DNA of 64,000 bases, taken from contig CAYLUN010000012.1 of the NCBI GenBank assembly GCA_964386865.1, forward strand, positions 1-64,000, read 5' to 3'. This document shows positions 6,672-15,495 of the stretch, in pieces. The notes under the pieces are model-generated. The model saw only the letters and a program-made list of their open reading frames with translations. It did not search any database and had not been told where the DNA came from. The stretch is from CAYLUN01 sp964386865 (lineage in GTDB: Bacteria > Verrucomicrobiota > Kiritimatiellia > RFP12 > UBA1067). A program made the position numbers and the translations under genes. Numbering within the stretch: the first letter of the stretch is position 1; each line of letters opens with the position of its first letter.

Positions 6672-9254
6672 CTACAGGGTCCGCGGCAGCTCCTCAAGCG
6701 AGTAACACTCGACGGTGTCGCCCACCAGAAACTCCTCGTAGCCGTTGAACAGAATGCCGCACTCCTGCGAGCTGGTGACTTCCGTCACCTCGTTCTGGAA
6801 GTGTTTCAGCGCAGACAGCTTGCCGTCCCACATCTTGTCCTTCTTGCGGAAGATGCGGTAGCGGGCATCCGCGCGGAGCGTGCCGTCGAGCATCTGGCAG
6901 CCCGCGACGCGGCCCAGCTTGCCGATGTCGAAGATCGCGCGAACCTCGGCGTGGCCCTTGACGACCTCCTTGTACTCCGGCGGCAGCAGGTCGAGCATGC
7001 GCTGCTTGATGAAGTCGATGAGCTCGTAGATGATGCGGAAGGTGCTGATGCGCACGCCGTCGTGGCGCGCGAGCTGCTGGACGCCCGTCTCGCACCCGAC
7101 GCTGAAGCCGACGATCAGCGCCTGGCCCGCGCCGGCCTTGTTCACGTCCGTCGCCGAGATGTTGCCGATGGCCTCGGAGATGATGTTCAGCGTGACCTTC
7201 TCGCTCTTGATCTCCTTGAGCGACTCGACGATCGCTTCGGACGAGCCCTGCGTGTCGGCCTTGATGATCACGGCCAGCTCGCGGCGCAGGTTGTCCTTCA
7301 TCTGGCTCATGAGCGCGTCGAGCGAGGTGGCCTTGGAGCTCACCAGCTCGATCTGCTTGCGCTCCTCGGCCGTCTTCTCGGCCAGTTCGCGGGCGCGCTT
7401 CTCGTTCAGCATCACGCGGAACTCGGCGCCCGCTTCCGGCACGCCGGAGAGGCCCATGCACTTGACCGCCGTGGCGGGGCCGGCCGACTTCACGCGGCGG
7501 CCGCGGTCGTCGATCAGGCCGCGCACACGGCCGAAGTGCTCGCCGCACAGGATGATGTCGCCGATGTTGAGCGTGCCGCCCGCGACCAGCAAGGTGGCGG
7601 TCGGCCCCAGCCCCTGCTCGAGCTGCGCTTCAACCACGTAGCCGTTTGCGCGGCGGACCGGGTTGGCCATCAGCTCCAGCATGTCGGACTGCAGGAGAAT
7701 CATCTCCAGCAGGTGGTCCACGCCTTTTCCGGTGACGGCCGAGACTTCGGCCGAAATCACGTCGCCGCCCCACTCTTCTGGGGTCAGGCCCTCGCCCTGC
7801 AGCATCTGGCGCACGCGGTCCGGCTTGGCGGTGGGCAGGTCGCACTTGTTGATCGCGACCATGATCTGCACGCCCGCCTGCTGCGCGTGCTTGATCGCCT
7901 CGCGCGTCTGCGGCATGATGCCGTCGTCCGCCGCGATGATGATCACCGCGATGTCGGTGAGGCTCGCGCCGCGGGCGCGCATGGCCGAGAAAGCCGCGTG
8001 GCCAGGCGTATCGAGGAAGGTGATTTTGCGGCCGTTGACCTCGACCGTGTACGCGCCGATGTGCTGCGTGATGCCGCCCGCCTCGCCCGAGGCGACGCGC
8101 GTGTTGCGGATGCGATCCATCAGCGAGGTCTTGCCGTGGTCGACGTGGCCGAGGAAGGTTATCACCGGCGGACGCGGCACCAGCGTTTCAGGCAGGTCGT
8201 CGGGGATGGCGTCGTCGGCGTCCTCGCTGCGGAGCACCGGCTTGCGCTCGTTGGAGCGCTTGGCGCGCTCGATCTCGATCTTGTAGCCGTATTTGTCGGC
8301 GATCTTCTGCGCCACGTCGAGCTCCACGCGCTGGTTGATCGACGCGAGGATGTTGAGCTGCATCAGGTCGGCGATCAGGCGGTTCGGGCGCAGGCCCAGC
8401 TTCTCGGCCAGGTCCTTGACGACCACCGCTCCGCGCAACTGGATCACGCGGTCGGGCGCGATGGAGGCCTCTGACTGAGCCGGCGCCTGGCCCGGGCGCT
8501 GCTGCCACTGCCCCGGGCGCGCCGGAGGCTGCGCGGGGCGAGAGGGAAGCTGCCCGCGCATGGGCGCGCGGCGCACGTCCTGCTCGCGGCCCCTCTGGTT
8601 CGGGGCGCGGGGCGGCTTCGGCGCTTCGCGCGTCTCCTCCTTGGCGATGCGGCCAATAAAAGGCGCGGCCAGCACCTCCTCGGGCTCCAGCTCGTCTTCC
8701 ACGACATAGCGGGCGGGCTTGGGCTTGAGGGGCGCCTTGTGCGCGGACGCGGCGGCAGGCTGAGCGGGGTGGCTTGGCGCGGGCGCGGCGGCGGCCTGGG
8801 CGTCCGCGTGCGGCGCCTGGGCGGCGGCAGGCGCCTCCGGGGCAGCTGCGGCGGCGGGCGCGGGCTCCGGCTGCGCGGGAGCAGCCGCGACGGGCGCGGG
8901 CGCTTCAACGGGTGCTGGCGCCGCGGCGGCGGGAACGGCCTTGCCCTTGACGCACGCGTCCATCTCAAGCGCGCGCTGGCGGTTGGCCTCGAGCACCGCG
9001 CGGTCGGCCTTGTCCTGGGCGGACCGGCGCGACAGCTCCAGCGCCATCTTTTCGGCGCGGCGGGCCGCCCGCTCGGCGTTTTCACGCTCGACGTCCGCAG
9101 CCGGACGCTGACTGAACACCTCTTGCAGGCGCGACGCGTCCTGCGCGTCGAGCTGCGTCAGCGGCGAATACGCCTCGATACCGAGGGCGTCCGCCTGCTT
9201 GAGCACCTCCACGCTGGAGGTTTGGATTCTCTTGGCCAGTTCACAGACTCTCAT
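6672..9254 (-). CDS. infB: Translation initiation factor IF-2
   Basis: A protein of 860 residues. The N-terminal IF2N domain (MRVCELAKRIQTSSVEVLK) is followed by an Ala/Pro-rich linker (about residues 100-185), a second IF2N-like domain (RVIQLRGAVVVKDLAEKLG), and the GTPase domain with GHVDHGKTSLMD near residue 370, DTPGHAAF and NKCD. The C-terminal domains II-IV are complete. It delivers initiator tRNA to the ribosome. It is located 9 bases after nusA. Confidence 0.97.
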   Translation of the reverse strand: MRVCELAKRIQTSSVEVLKQADALGIEAYSPLTQLDAQDASRLQEVFSQRPAADVERENAERAARRAEKMALELSRRSAQDKADRAVLEANRQRALEMDACVKGKAVPAAAAPAPVEAPAPVAAAPAQPEPAPAAAAAPEAPAAAQAPHADAQAAAAPAPSHPAQPAAASAHKAPLKPKPARYVVEDELEPEEVLAAPFIGRIAKEETREAPKPPRAPNQRGREQDVRRAPMRGQLPSRPAQPPARPGQWQQRPGQAPAQSEASIAPDRVIQLRGAVVVKDLAEKLGLRPNRLIADLMQLNILASINQRVELDVAQKIADKYGYKIEIERAKRSNERKPVLRSEDADDAIPDDLPETLVPRPPVITFLGHVDHGKTSLMDRIRNTRVASGEAGGITQHIGAYTVEVNGRKITFLDTPGHAAFSAMRARGASLTDIAVIIIAADDGIMPQTREAIKHAQQAGVQIMVAINKCDLPTAKPDRVRQMLQGEGLTPEEWGGDVISAEVSAVTGKGVDHLLEMILLQSDMLELMANPVRRANGYVVEAQLEQGLGPTATLLVAGGTLNIGDIILCGEHFGRVRGLIDDRGRRVKSAGPATAVKCMGLSGVPEAGAEFRVMLNEKRARELAEKTAEERKQIELVSSKATSLDALMSQMKDNLRRELAVIIKADTQGSSEAIVESLKEIKSEKVTLNIISEAIGNISATDVNKAGAGQALIVGFSVGCETGVQQLARHDGVRISTFRIIYELIDFIKQRMLDLLPPEYKEVVKGHAEVRAIFDIGKLGRVAGCQMLDGTLRADARYRIFRKKDKMWDGKLSALKHFQNEVTEVTSSQECGILFNGYEEFLVGDTVECYSLEELPRTL

Positions 9255-9263
9255 AGTGCTCTC

Positions 9264-10526
9264 TTACTCTCCCGCTTCTTCCGTCACGCCGCTGGCGGCC
9301 TGCGCCGCCGCCCAGATCTTGCGCACCGTCTGCTCGTCCAGACCGGTCACCTCTTGCAAGTAAGGGATCTCCGCCTCAATGATCCCGTCGGTCGTCAAGA
9401 ACCCGTTTGCGACCAGCGTGGAGGCGGTCTCCTCGCTGATGTCCAGAACCTCGGCCAGCTCGGCAATGGCGGTTTCGCGCTGCTCTTCGAAGGTTACGGC
9501 CTCGCCGCTCTTCTGGATGTCCACGCGCCAGCCCGTCAGCTTCGACGTCAGGCGCACGTTCTGGCCGCGCTTGCCGATCGCCAGCGAAAGCTGGTCCGGA
9601 GCCACGGTCACGTGCACGGTGCGCTGCTCGTTCGGGTCGATGGCGACGCCCTCGAGGCGCGCCGGAGCCAGCGCCTGAGTCACGTACTGTTTGATGTCGT
9701 CGCTCCACCGGACAATGTCGATCTTCTCGCCGTTGAGCTCGCGCACGATGTTGCGCACGCGCACGCCGCGGAGCCCGACGCAGGCGCCGACGGGGTCGAC
9801 CTTCTCGTCCAGCGTCTTCACGGCGATCTTCGAGCGGAAGCCCGGGTCGCGCGCTACGCCCATCACCTCGACGATGCCGTCGGCGATCTCCGAGACCTCG
9901 AGGCGAAACAGCGTCTTCACAAACTCGGGGCAGGCGCGCGACAGAACCACAGCCGGGCCGTTGGCGGCCGCCTGCACGCGGAACACATAGGCGCGGATGC
10001 GGTCGCCCACGTTGTACTCCTCGGTGGGAATGCGCTCCTTGGAGGGCATGATCGCCTCGGTCTTGCCCAAATCGATGATCAGGTCGCGGTGCGAGATCTG
10101 GCGGATCGTGCCGCTCACGACGTCTCCGATGCGGTCCTTGTACTCGTCGTACACGTTCTTGCGCTCGGCCTCACGGATCTTCTGCAAAATCATCTGGCGG
10201 GCGGTTTGCGCGGCAATGCGCCCCAGCTTGGCGGGGGGAATCTCGATCTCCAGCGTTTCGCCGGACTTGACGTCCGGCTTGAGCGCCCGCGCCTTGCGCA
10301 CGCCCAGGAAGCCGAGGCCCGTGTCGTCATCGGACACCACAACCGTGTCGAACGCCTTGATCGCCAACGTCTTCCGGTCGATCTCGATACGCAAGTCGTT
10401 GGACACTTCCAGACTCTTGCGGGCGGCCTGCTGAATCGCTGATTCGATCGCCTGGATGATGATCTCCCGGTTGACCCCACGATCACGCTCCAAGTAACTG
10501 ATAATCGAAAGCAACTCGTTGTTCAT
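9264..10526 (-). CDS. nusA: Transcription termination/antitermination factor NusA
   Basis: A protein of 420 residues with the N-terminal polymerase-binding domain, an S1 domain (GDVVSGTIRQISHRDLIIDLG), two KH domains (DPVGACVGLRGVRVRNIV, then LSLAIGKRGQNVRLTSKLTG) and one C-terminal helix-hairpin-helix unit (EVTGLDEQTVRKIW). It modulates elongation, pausing and termination. It is the first gene of the nusA-infB-rbfA-truB-ribF operon. rimP, which usually precedes nusA, is not present upstream. Confidence 0.96.
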   Translation of the reverse strand: MNNELLSIISYLERDRGVNREIIIQAIESAIQQAARKSLEVSNDLRIEIDRKTLAIKAFDTVVVSDDDTGLGFLGVRKARALKPDVKSGETLEIEIPPAKLGRIAAQTARQMILQKIREAERKNVYDEYKDRIGDVVSGTIRQISHRDLIIDLGKTEAIMPSKERIPTEEYNVGDRIRAYVFRVQAAANGPAVVLSRACPEFVKTLFRLEVSEIADGIVEVMGVARDPGFRSKIAVKTLDEKVDPVGACVGLRGVRVRNIVRELNGEKIDIVRWSDDIKQYVTQALAPARLEGVAIDPNEQRTVHVTVAPDQLSLAIGKRGQNVRLTSKLTGWRVDIQKSGEAVTFEEQRETAIAELAEVLDISEETASTLVANGFLTTDGIIEAEIPYLQEVTGLDEQTVRKIWAAAQAASGVTEEAGE

Positions 10527-10615
10527 CGCTGTACCGCCTTACTGCTACAGGGTTCTCATCAACAAAAAAGAGCGGGGAGCACCCACCCTTTTTATCTCAA
10601 TAAAAAAGCTCTGAA

Positions 10616-10645
10616 ATAGTACCTTATAAGGGCAAAAGGTGTCAA
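10616..10645 (-). promoter_or_regulatory. Promoter of the nusA operon
   Basis: Read on the minus strand: TTGACA (10645-10640), an 18-base spacer and TACTAT (10621-10616). This is a near-consensus sigma70 promoter. The leader to the nusA ATG is about 80 bases and contains runs of T. Confidence 0.8.
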
Positions 10646-10670
10646 TGGACAAAACCCGCCAATTGCGGGC

Positions 10671-10699
10671 TTGCCGCCCCGCAGGAAAAGCGCTAATCT
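10671..10699 (+). promoter_or_regulatory. Promoter of the Gfo/Idh/MocA gene
   Basis: TTGCCG (10671-10676), a 17-base spacer and TAATCT (10694-10699). The leader is about 67 bases to the ATG at 10773 and ends with GGGAGAGGA as ribosome-binding site. It is divergent from the nusA promoter with 25 bases between the two -35 boxes. Confidence 0.55.
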
Positions 10700-10772
10700 A
10701 AAAAGTAATAGTTTGTATGAGAAGATGCCCTGTCGAGAGTTGTTTCGGCCTCACACACATAGGGAGAGGACC

Positions 10773-12047
10773 ATGATGTCACCGCTTCAACGTCGCGCCT
10801 TCCTGAAACGTGCCGGAGCCCTGGCGGCCTTCACGATTGTGCCCGCCCGCGTGCTCCGCTCGGAAACAGCCCCCAGCAACCAGCTCACCCGTGCCCTGCT
10901 GGGCTTCGGCGGCATCGCCCATTCGGGCAACCACCTCGGCTACAAGCCTACCCGCCTCGTGGCGCTCTGCGATCCGGACGCCAAACACGTGCAGGACGGC
11001 ATCGTCCAAGCCGAGAAAAACGGATACGGTAAGATCTTCACCTGCCGTGACTTCCGCGAAATCCTCGCCCGCCCGGACGTCGACATTATCCACATCTGCA
11101 CCCCGCCCCATTGGCACGGTCTGATGTCGGTCCTGGCCGCCCAAGCCGGCAAGGATATCTGGTGCGAGAAGCCCATGACCCGTACCATCGGCGAGGGCCG
11201 CCGCGTCATGGAAGCCGTCAAGGCCAACGGCCGCATCTTCCGCCTCAACACCTGGTTCCGCTTCCAGAGCGGCTACTACGGCTTCGGCACCGAGGTCAAG
11301 CCCCTCAAGAAGATCATGGAGAACCGCCTCCTCGGCTGGCCCGTCAAGGCCGTGGTCGGCAGCGTCACCGGCTTTTCCCTCAAGTTCGGCTGGAGCGGCC
11401 GGACCAACCTCCAGCCCGAGCCCGTGCCCGCGGATTTCGATTACGACCTCTGGCTCGGCCCCGCCCCCTACAAGCCCTACCACCCCCACCGCACCCACGG
11501 CACCTTCCGCGGCTACTGGGACTACGACGGCGGCGGCCTCGGCGACATGGGCCAGCACTACCTCGACCCCGTCCAGTACCTGCTGGAGAAGGACGAGACC
11601 AGCCCGATCAAGATCGAGGTCGACGGTCCGCCCCAGCACCCCGACGCGGTCAGCGCCTTCCGCCGCATCACCTACACCTATGCCGACGGCTGCCAGATCG
11701 TCCTCGACGGCAACGACTCGCTTCAGGGCGCGCCCTTCCTCGAAGGCCCCAAAGGCAAGGTCTGGCCCAAGCTGAAGTCCGACATACCCAATTTGGAGGC
11801 GATCCTCTCTGAGCTGCCCGAGCCCGCCCCGCAGCAGACCGACTTCGTCGAGTCCGTCAAGCTGCGCAGGCCCTTCGCGCTCAACGAGCGCAACGGCTTC
11901 CGCTCCGCCACGATCGTCAACCTCGGCCTCGTCGCCATGCGCCTCGGCCGCGGCTTCGCCTTCGACCCCGTCAAGCTCTGCGCCGTCAACGACCCGGCCG
12001 CCGACAAATTCATCTACCAGCCGATGCGCGCCCCGTGGGTGATGTGA
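10773..12047 (+). CDS. Tat-exported Gfo/Idh/MocA-family oxidoreductase
   Basis: A protein of 424 residues from the ATG at 10773, chosen over an open frame to 10671 because GGGAGAGGA sits just upstream and a Tat signal (LQRRAFLKRAG) follows. The mature part has a Rossmann-type N-terminal domain (LLGFGGIAHSGNHLG, VALCDPD) and the family motif WCEKPMTRT with the catalytic-type Lys. Next come HPHRTHGTFRGYWDYDGGGLGDMGQHY and a C-terminal Gfo/Idh beta-sheet domain. Such proteins are NAD(P)-dependent sugar dehydrogenases or glycosidases; the exported versions are abundant in PVC bacteria and mostly uncharacterised. It is followed by a HEAT/F5-8C protein and larA. Confidence 0.88.
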   Translation: MMSPLQRRAFLKRAGALAAFTIVPARVLRSETAPSNQLTRALLGFGGIAHSGNHLGYKPTRLVALCDPDAKHVQDGIVQAEKNGYGKIFTCRDFREILARPDVDIIHICTPPHWHGLMSVLAAQAGKDIWCEKPMTRTIGEGRRVMEAVKANGRIFRLNTWFRFQSGYYGFGTEVKPLKKIMENRLLGWPVKAVVGSVTGFSLKFGWSGRTNLQPEPVPADFDYDLWLGPAPYKPYHPHRTHGTFRGYWDYDGGGLGDMGQHYLDPVQYLLEKDETSPIKIEVDGPPQHPDAVSAFRRITYTYADGCQIVLDGNDSLQGAPFLEGPKGKVWPKLKSDIPNLEAILSELPEPAPQQTDFVESVKLRRPFALNERNGFRSATIVNLGLVAMRLGRGFAFDPVKLCAVNDPAADKFIYQPMRAPWVM

Positions 12048-12120
12048 ACGCTCAGCGCCCAACGTTCAACTCTGAAGGGAATCGCATGACTTGAGCGTTG
12101 AGCGTTCAGCGTTGAGCGTT
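12047..12120. repeat. Inverted pair of heptanucleotide arrays
   Basis: The left array (12047-12074) has four degenerate heptamers: AACGCTC, AGCGCCC, AACGTTC, AACTCTG. The right array (12091-12118) has four copies of TTGAGCG, one with a change to TTCAGCG. The two are reverse complements in type and could fold into an imperfect long hairpin around a 16-base spacer. The left array begins at the last base of the stop codon of the Gfo/Idh gene. Confidence 0.8.
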
Positions 12121-12149
12121 AAACCCTCAGCTTGAACAAGGAACCTCTT

Positions 12150-14165
12150 ATGAACCACCGCACCTCCTACGCCATTATCGCACTCAGCCTTTCCTTTTTC
12201 GTCCACGCTCTCTTCGCCCAAGAGACCGCCGCCCAGTGGGCCGAGAAGAACAAGGACGCCCTCGGCGCCATCACCGACACCTCCCTGGCCGATACGCTCA
12301 AACAGGGCGCCCCGGCCTTGGAGAAGCTCTTCGCCGAGATCAAGTCCGCGGGCGCCTCCGACCCTGTGGCCAGCATCCAGATCGCCGCGCTCTCGCAGCT
12401 CGTGATGCGCCCCGCAGGCGTCGCCTCCCGCAAGGCCTATGCCGACGCGCTCCTCGCCGCCGCCCAGCGCGCCGCCGACGGCGACGTCGCCTGCTTCTTC
12501 CTGAACCAGCTGCGCTGGTGCGGCCTGCCCGAGCAGGCGGCCGCCATCCAAGCCTTCGCGAAGTCCGACAAGCCCGGCGTCGCCGCGCTCGCTGTCATGA
12601 CCGTCCAGGCCGTCACCGACGACCGCGCCTCCAAGGCCGCGCCCGTCAAGGACACGCCCTGCTCGGCCCTCAACAAGGAGCTCGCCGCGCTCGCCCCCAA
12701 AGCCCTCGCCCCGCGCCTCGTTCAAGTCTTCGACGGACCCGACGTCGCCCTCGCGGGCGTCGCGCTCGCCTGGGCCCGCACCGCAGGCGGCAAGGCGGAG
12801 ACCGCGCTCTGGGCCGCGAAGCTCGCCGCCGTCAGCGACCCTGCGCGCAAGACCATGCTGCTGGACATGCTCGGCGACCGCGGCGACACCGCCGCCTGCG
12901 ACGCCGCAGCCGCCTGCCTGGCTGACGCCGACGACGCCGTCGCCGCCGCCGCCCAGAACGCCCTCATCCGGCTCGACCCCGCCGCCTTCGCCGCTCAGAT
13001 TCCCGCGCTGCTGAAGGCGCTGCCGCCCGCCCGCCAGACCTTCGCCCGCGACGGCGTGCGCCAGCTCAAGACCGACCTCATCAAAACCGCGCTGACCAAG
13101 AACTACGACGCCTTCAGCGACGCCGGCAAGAAGGTGGCCCTCGAACTCATCAAGGAGCGCCGCATCGCCGAGGCCGCCGCGCTCGGCCTCGCCGCGCTCG
13201 ACTCGAAAGACGAGGAGGCCGTCATCGCCGGCTACCGCCTGCTGCGCGAGATCGCCGACAAGGGCCAGGCCGACATCCTCGTCGCCAAGCTCCTCGCCAC
13301 CACCGGCCGCGTGACCCCCGAAGCCCAGACCACCCTCGCCGCCGCCGCCCGCCGCGACGCCTCGGGCGCGTACGCCGCCGCCCTCCTCAAGTCCCTCCAG
13401 TCCGCGACCGACACGCAGAAGCCGGTCGCCCTCGAAACCGCCGCCCGCCTCGGCGGCGACGCCCTGCTGAACGCCGTCGACGCCGCCTGCGCCTCGCCGA
13501 ACGCCGAGATCGCCACCGCCGCCGTGCGCGCACTGGCCGCCTGGGCAGACTCCGCCTCCGTGCCCGCGCTCCTGCGCCGCGCCGCCACCGCCGCCAACAC
13601 CAAGCAGCAGACCCTCGCGCAGCGCGGCCTCGCCAAGAAACTCAACGAGTCCGGCGCGGACAAAAAGGCCGCCTTCACGCTCTGGCAGAGCCTTAAGCCG
13701 AGCGTCGCCGACGAGGCCCGCAAGAAGGCCATCGACGACCTCTTCAAGCAGGAGGCCAACGTCGCCCTCGGCAAACCCGTGGCCACCGACGTCCCGACCG
13801 AGGGCAACCACGTCCCAGCCAACCTCACGGACGGCACAACCAACAAGGCCTGGCACGGCGCGAAGTCGCCGGCGCATGCGACCATTGACCTCGGCAGCGT
13901 GCAGACGGTCGGCGCCCTGCACGTGACCTTCTACAACGACGACGGACGCACCTACACCTTCACGCTGGAACTCTCCGAGGACGGCAAGGCGTGGAAGCAG
14001 GTGGCCGGCAACGCCGACGCGCCCAAGCCCGCCACGGCCGAGGGCCTGCGCCTCGACTTCGCGCCCACCCCCGCCCGCCACGCGCGCCTGACGGTCCTCA
14101 AGAACAGCGCCAACCCCGCTGTCCACGTGTTGGAGCTGAAGCTGCTAGCGACCACGACGCCGTAA
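12150..14165 (+). CDS. Exported HEAT-repeat protein with C-terminal F5/8 type C (discoidin) domain
   Basis: A protein of 671 residues from the ATG at 12150, with AAGGAAC upstream. A signal peptide (IIALSLSFFVHALFAQ) is followed by a long Ala/Leu/Asp-rich alpha-solenoid of HEAT-type helices (about residues 30-540). From about residue 545 comes a discoidin-like carbohydrate-binding domain: NVALGKPVATDVP, NLTDGTTNKAWHG, HATIDLGSVQTVGALHVTFYN and LELSEDGKAWKQV. It probably binds a surface or extracellular glycan. It ends 2 bases before the start of larA, so the two are likely coupled. Confidence 0.85.
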   Translation: MNHRTSYAIIALSLSFFVHALFAQETAAQWAEKNKDALGAITDTSLADTLKQGAPALEKLFAEIKSAGASDPVASIQIAALSQLVMRPAGVASRKAYADALLAAAQRAADGDVACFFLNQLRWCGLPEQAAAIQAFAKSDKPGVAALAVMTVQAVTDDRASKAAPVKDTPCSALNKELAALAPKALAPRLVQVFDGPDVALAGVALAWARTAGGKAETALWAAKLAAVSDPARKTMLLDMLGDRGDTAACDAAAACLADADDAVAAAAQNALIRLDPAAFAAQIPALLKALPPARQTFARDGVRQLKTDLIKTALTKNYDAFSDAGKKVALELIKERRIAEAAALGLAALDSKDEEAVIAGYRLLREIADKGQADILVAKLLATTGRVTPEAQTTLAAAARRDASGAYAAALLKSLQSATDTQKPVALETAARLGGDALLNAVDAACASPNAEIATAAVRALAAWADSASVPALLRRAATAANTKQQTLAQRGLAKKLNESGADKKAAFTLWQSLKPSVADEARKKAIDDLFKQEANVALGKPVATDVPTEGNHVPANLTDGTTNKAWHGAKSPAHATIDLGSVQTVGALHVTFYNDDGRTYTFTLELSEDGKAWKQVAGNADAPKPATAEGLRLDFAPTPARHARLTVLKNSANPAVHVLELKLLATTTP

Positions 14166-14167
14166 CC

Positions 14168-15472
14168 ATGAGCCGAATACGCCTGCCCTATCACCGGACC
14201 CATCTGGAAGCGGAGGTTCCTGACTCCCATCTCAGGGGCATTCTTGTTCCGCGCGGGCACGGCGGCTCGCCGGACCTGTCGCTTTCCGAGGCGGCGCAGC
14301 AGCGGCTTGTCAACCTGGCGCTCGACTGTCCGGTCGAATCCGAGCCCCTTGAAAAGCTGGCCGCTGGCAAGCGGCGCGCGACGGTGATCACCAGCGACCA
14401 CACCCGTCCGGTGCCCAGCCGCCTCACCCTGCCGCTCGTGCTGGAGCGGCTGCGCCGCGGCAACCCAGAGATCGCTGTTACCGTGCTCGTGGCCACCGGC
14501 TGCCACCGCGCCACCACCGCGCAAGAGCTGCGGGCCAAATTCGGCGACCGCATCTGCGACGCCGAGCGGCTCGTGATCCACGACTGCGAGGACGCCGCCA
14601 GCCTGCGCCACATCGGAACCCTGCCCTCGGGCGGCGCGCTGTGGCTCAACCGCCACGCGCTGGACACCGACCTGCTGGTCGCCGAGGGCTTCATTGAGCC
14701 CCACTTCTTCGCAGGCTTCTCGGGCGGCCGCAAGAGCGTCCTGCCCGGCATCGCCGGGCGCCAGACCGTGCTGGCCAACCACTGCTCGGCCTTCATCGCC
14801 GACCCCTGCGCGCGCGCCGGCTGCCTGGAGGGCAACCCCCTTCACCGGGACATGCTGTTCGCCGCCCGGCAGGCCGGCCTGGCGTTCATTCTCAACGTTA
14901 CCCTGAACCCCGACAAGACAATCTCCGCCGCCTACGCCGGGCATCCGGAGCAGGCTCATGAGCGAGGCTGTTCCCACCTGAAAGCGGCTGTCCGGATCGC
15001 GGCGGTCCCGGCTGAGATCGTCATCACCAGCAACGGCGGCTACCCCCTGGATCAGAACATCTACCAGGCGGTCAAAGGCATGACCGCCGCGGAGGCCTGC
15101 TGCCGGGCCGGCGGCACGATCATCATGGTGGCCGGCTGCAGCGACGGCCACGGCGGCGAGGGCTTCTATCGCGGCCTGGCCGGCGCGGAGAGCCCGCAGG
15201 CCCTGCTGCGGCACGTGCTGCAAGTCCCGCAAGAGGAGACCCCTCCCGACCAGTGGGAGTACCAGATCCTCGCCCGCATCCTGGCCCGGCACCGCGTGAT
15301 CCTCGTGACCGACCTCTGCGACCCCCAGATGATCCGCGACATGCACATGGAGCACGCCCCGACCCTGCAGGCGGCCGTGGACAGGGCCCTCGCTGGCGCG
15401 GGGCCCGGCGCGGGCGTCACCGTCATCCCCGACGGGGTCGGGGTGATCGTTGAGCCCTCACGTCGCGATTAG
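14168..15472 (+). CDS. larA: LarA-family nickel-pincer-dependent lactate racemase homologue
   Basis: A protein of 434 residues, close to the 424 of the Lactiplantibacillus enzyme. It has the LarA motifs TSDHTRPVPS (about residues 75-84), VATGCHRATTAQE and FFAGFSGGRKSVLPGI. In the last, K189 corresponds by position to the lysine that carries the nickel-pincer nucleotide in known LarA. The start at 14168 is 2 bases after the preceding stop and has no strong ribosome-binding site, which suggests coupling. LarA homologues racemise or epimerise 2-hydroxyacids; many are not lactate-specific. The maturation genes larB, larC and larE are not in this window. It converges on the FAD oxidoreductase gene. 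Confidence 0.87.
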   Translation: MSRIRLPYHRTHLEAEVPDSHLRGILVPRGHGGSPDLSLSEAAQQRLVNLALDCPVESEPLEKLAAGKRRATVITSDHTRPVPSRLTLPLVLERLRRGNPEIAVTVLVATGCHRATTAQELRAKFGDRICDAERLVIHDCEDAASLRHIGTLPSGGALWLNRHALDTDLLVAEGFIEPHFFAGFSGGRKSVLPGIAGRQTVLANHCSAFIADPCARAGCLEGNPLHRDMLFAARQAGLAFILNVTLNPDKTISAAYAGHPEQAHERGCSHLKAAVRIAAVPAEIVITSNGGYPLDQNIYQAVKGMTAAEACCRAGGTIIMVAGCSDGHGGEGFYRGLAGAESPQALLRHVLQVPQEETPPDQWEYQILARILARHRVILVTDLCDPQMIRDMHMEHAPTLQAAVDRALAGAGPGAGVTVIPDGVGVIVEPSRRD

Positions 15473-15495
15473 AGGTTCAATCAGACGCGCCGCCT

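Noticed and set aside
6348..8474. A 708-codon open frame on the plus strand
   Set aside because: Antisense to infB and rbfA.
10655..10669. CCCGC/GCGGG hairpin followed by TTTT on the minus strand, read as a terminator
   Set aside because: No minus-strand gene lies upstream that it could end. It sits between two divergent promoters and the stem is only 5 bp.
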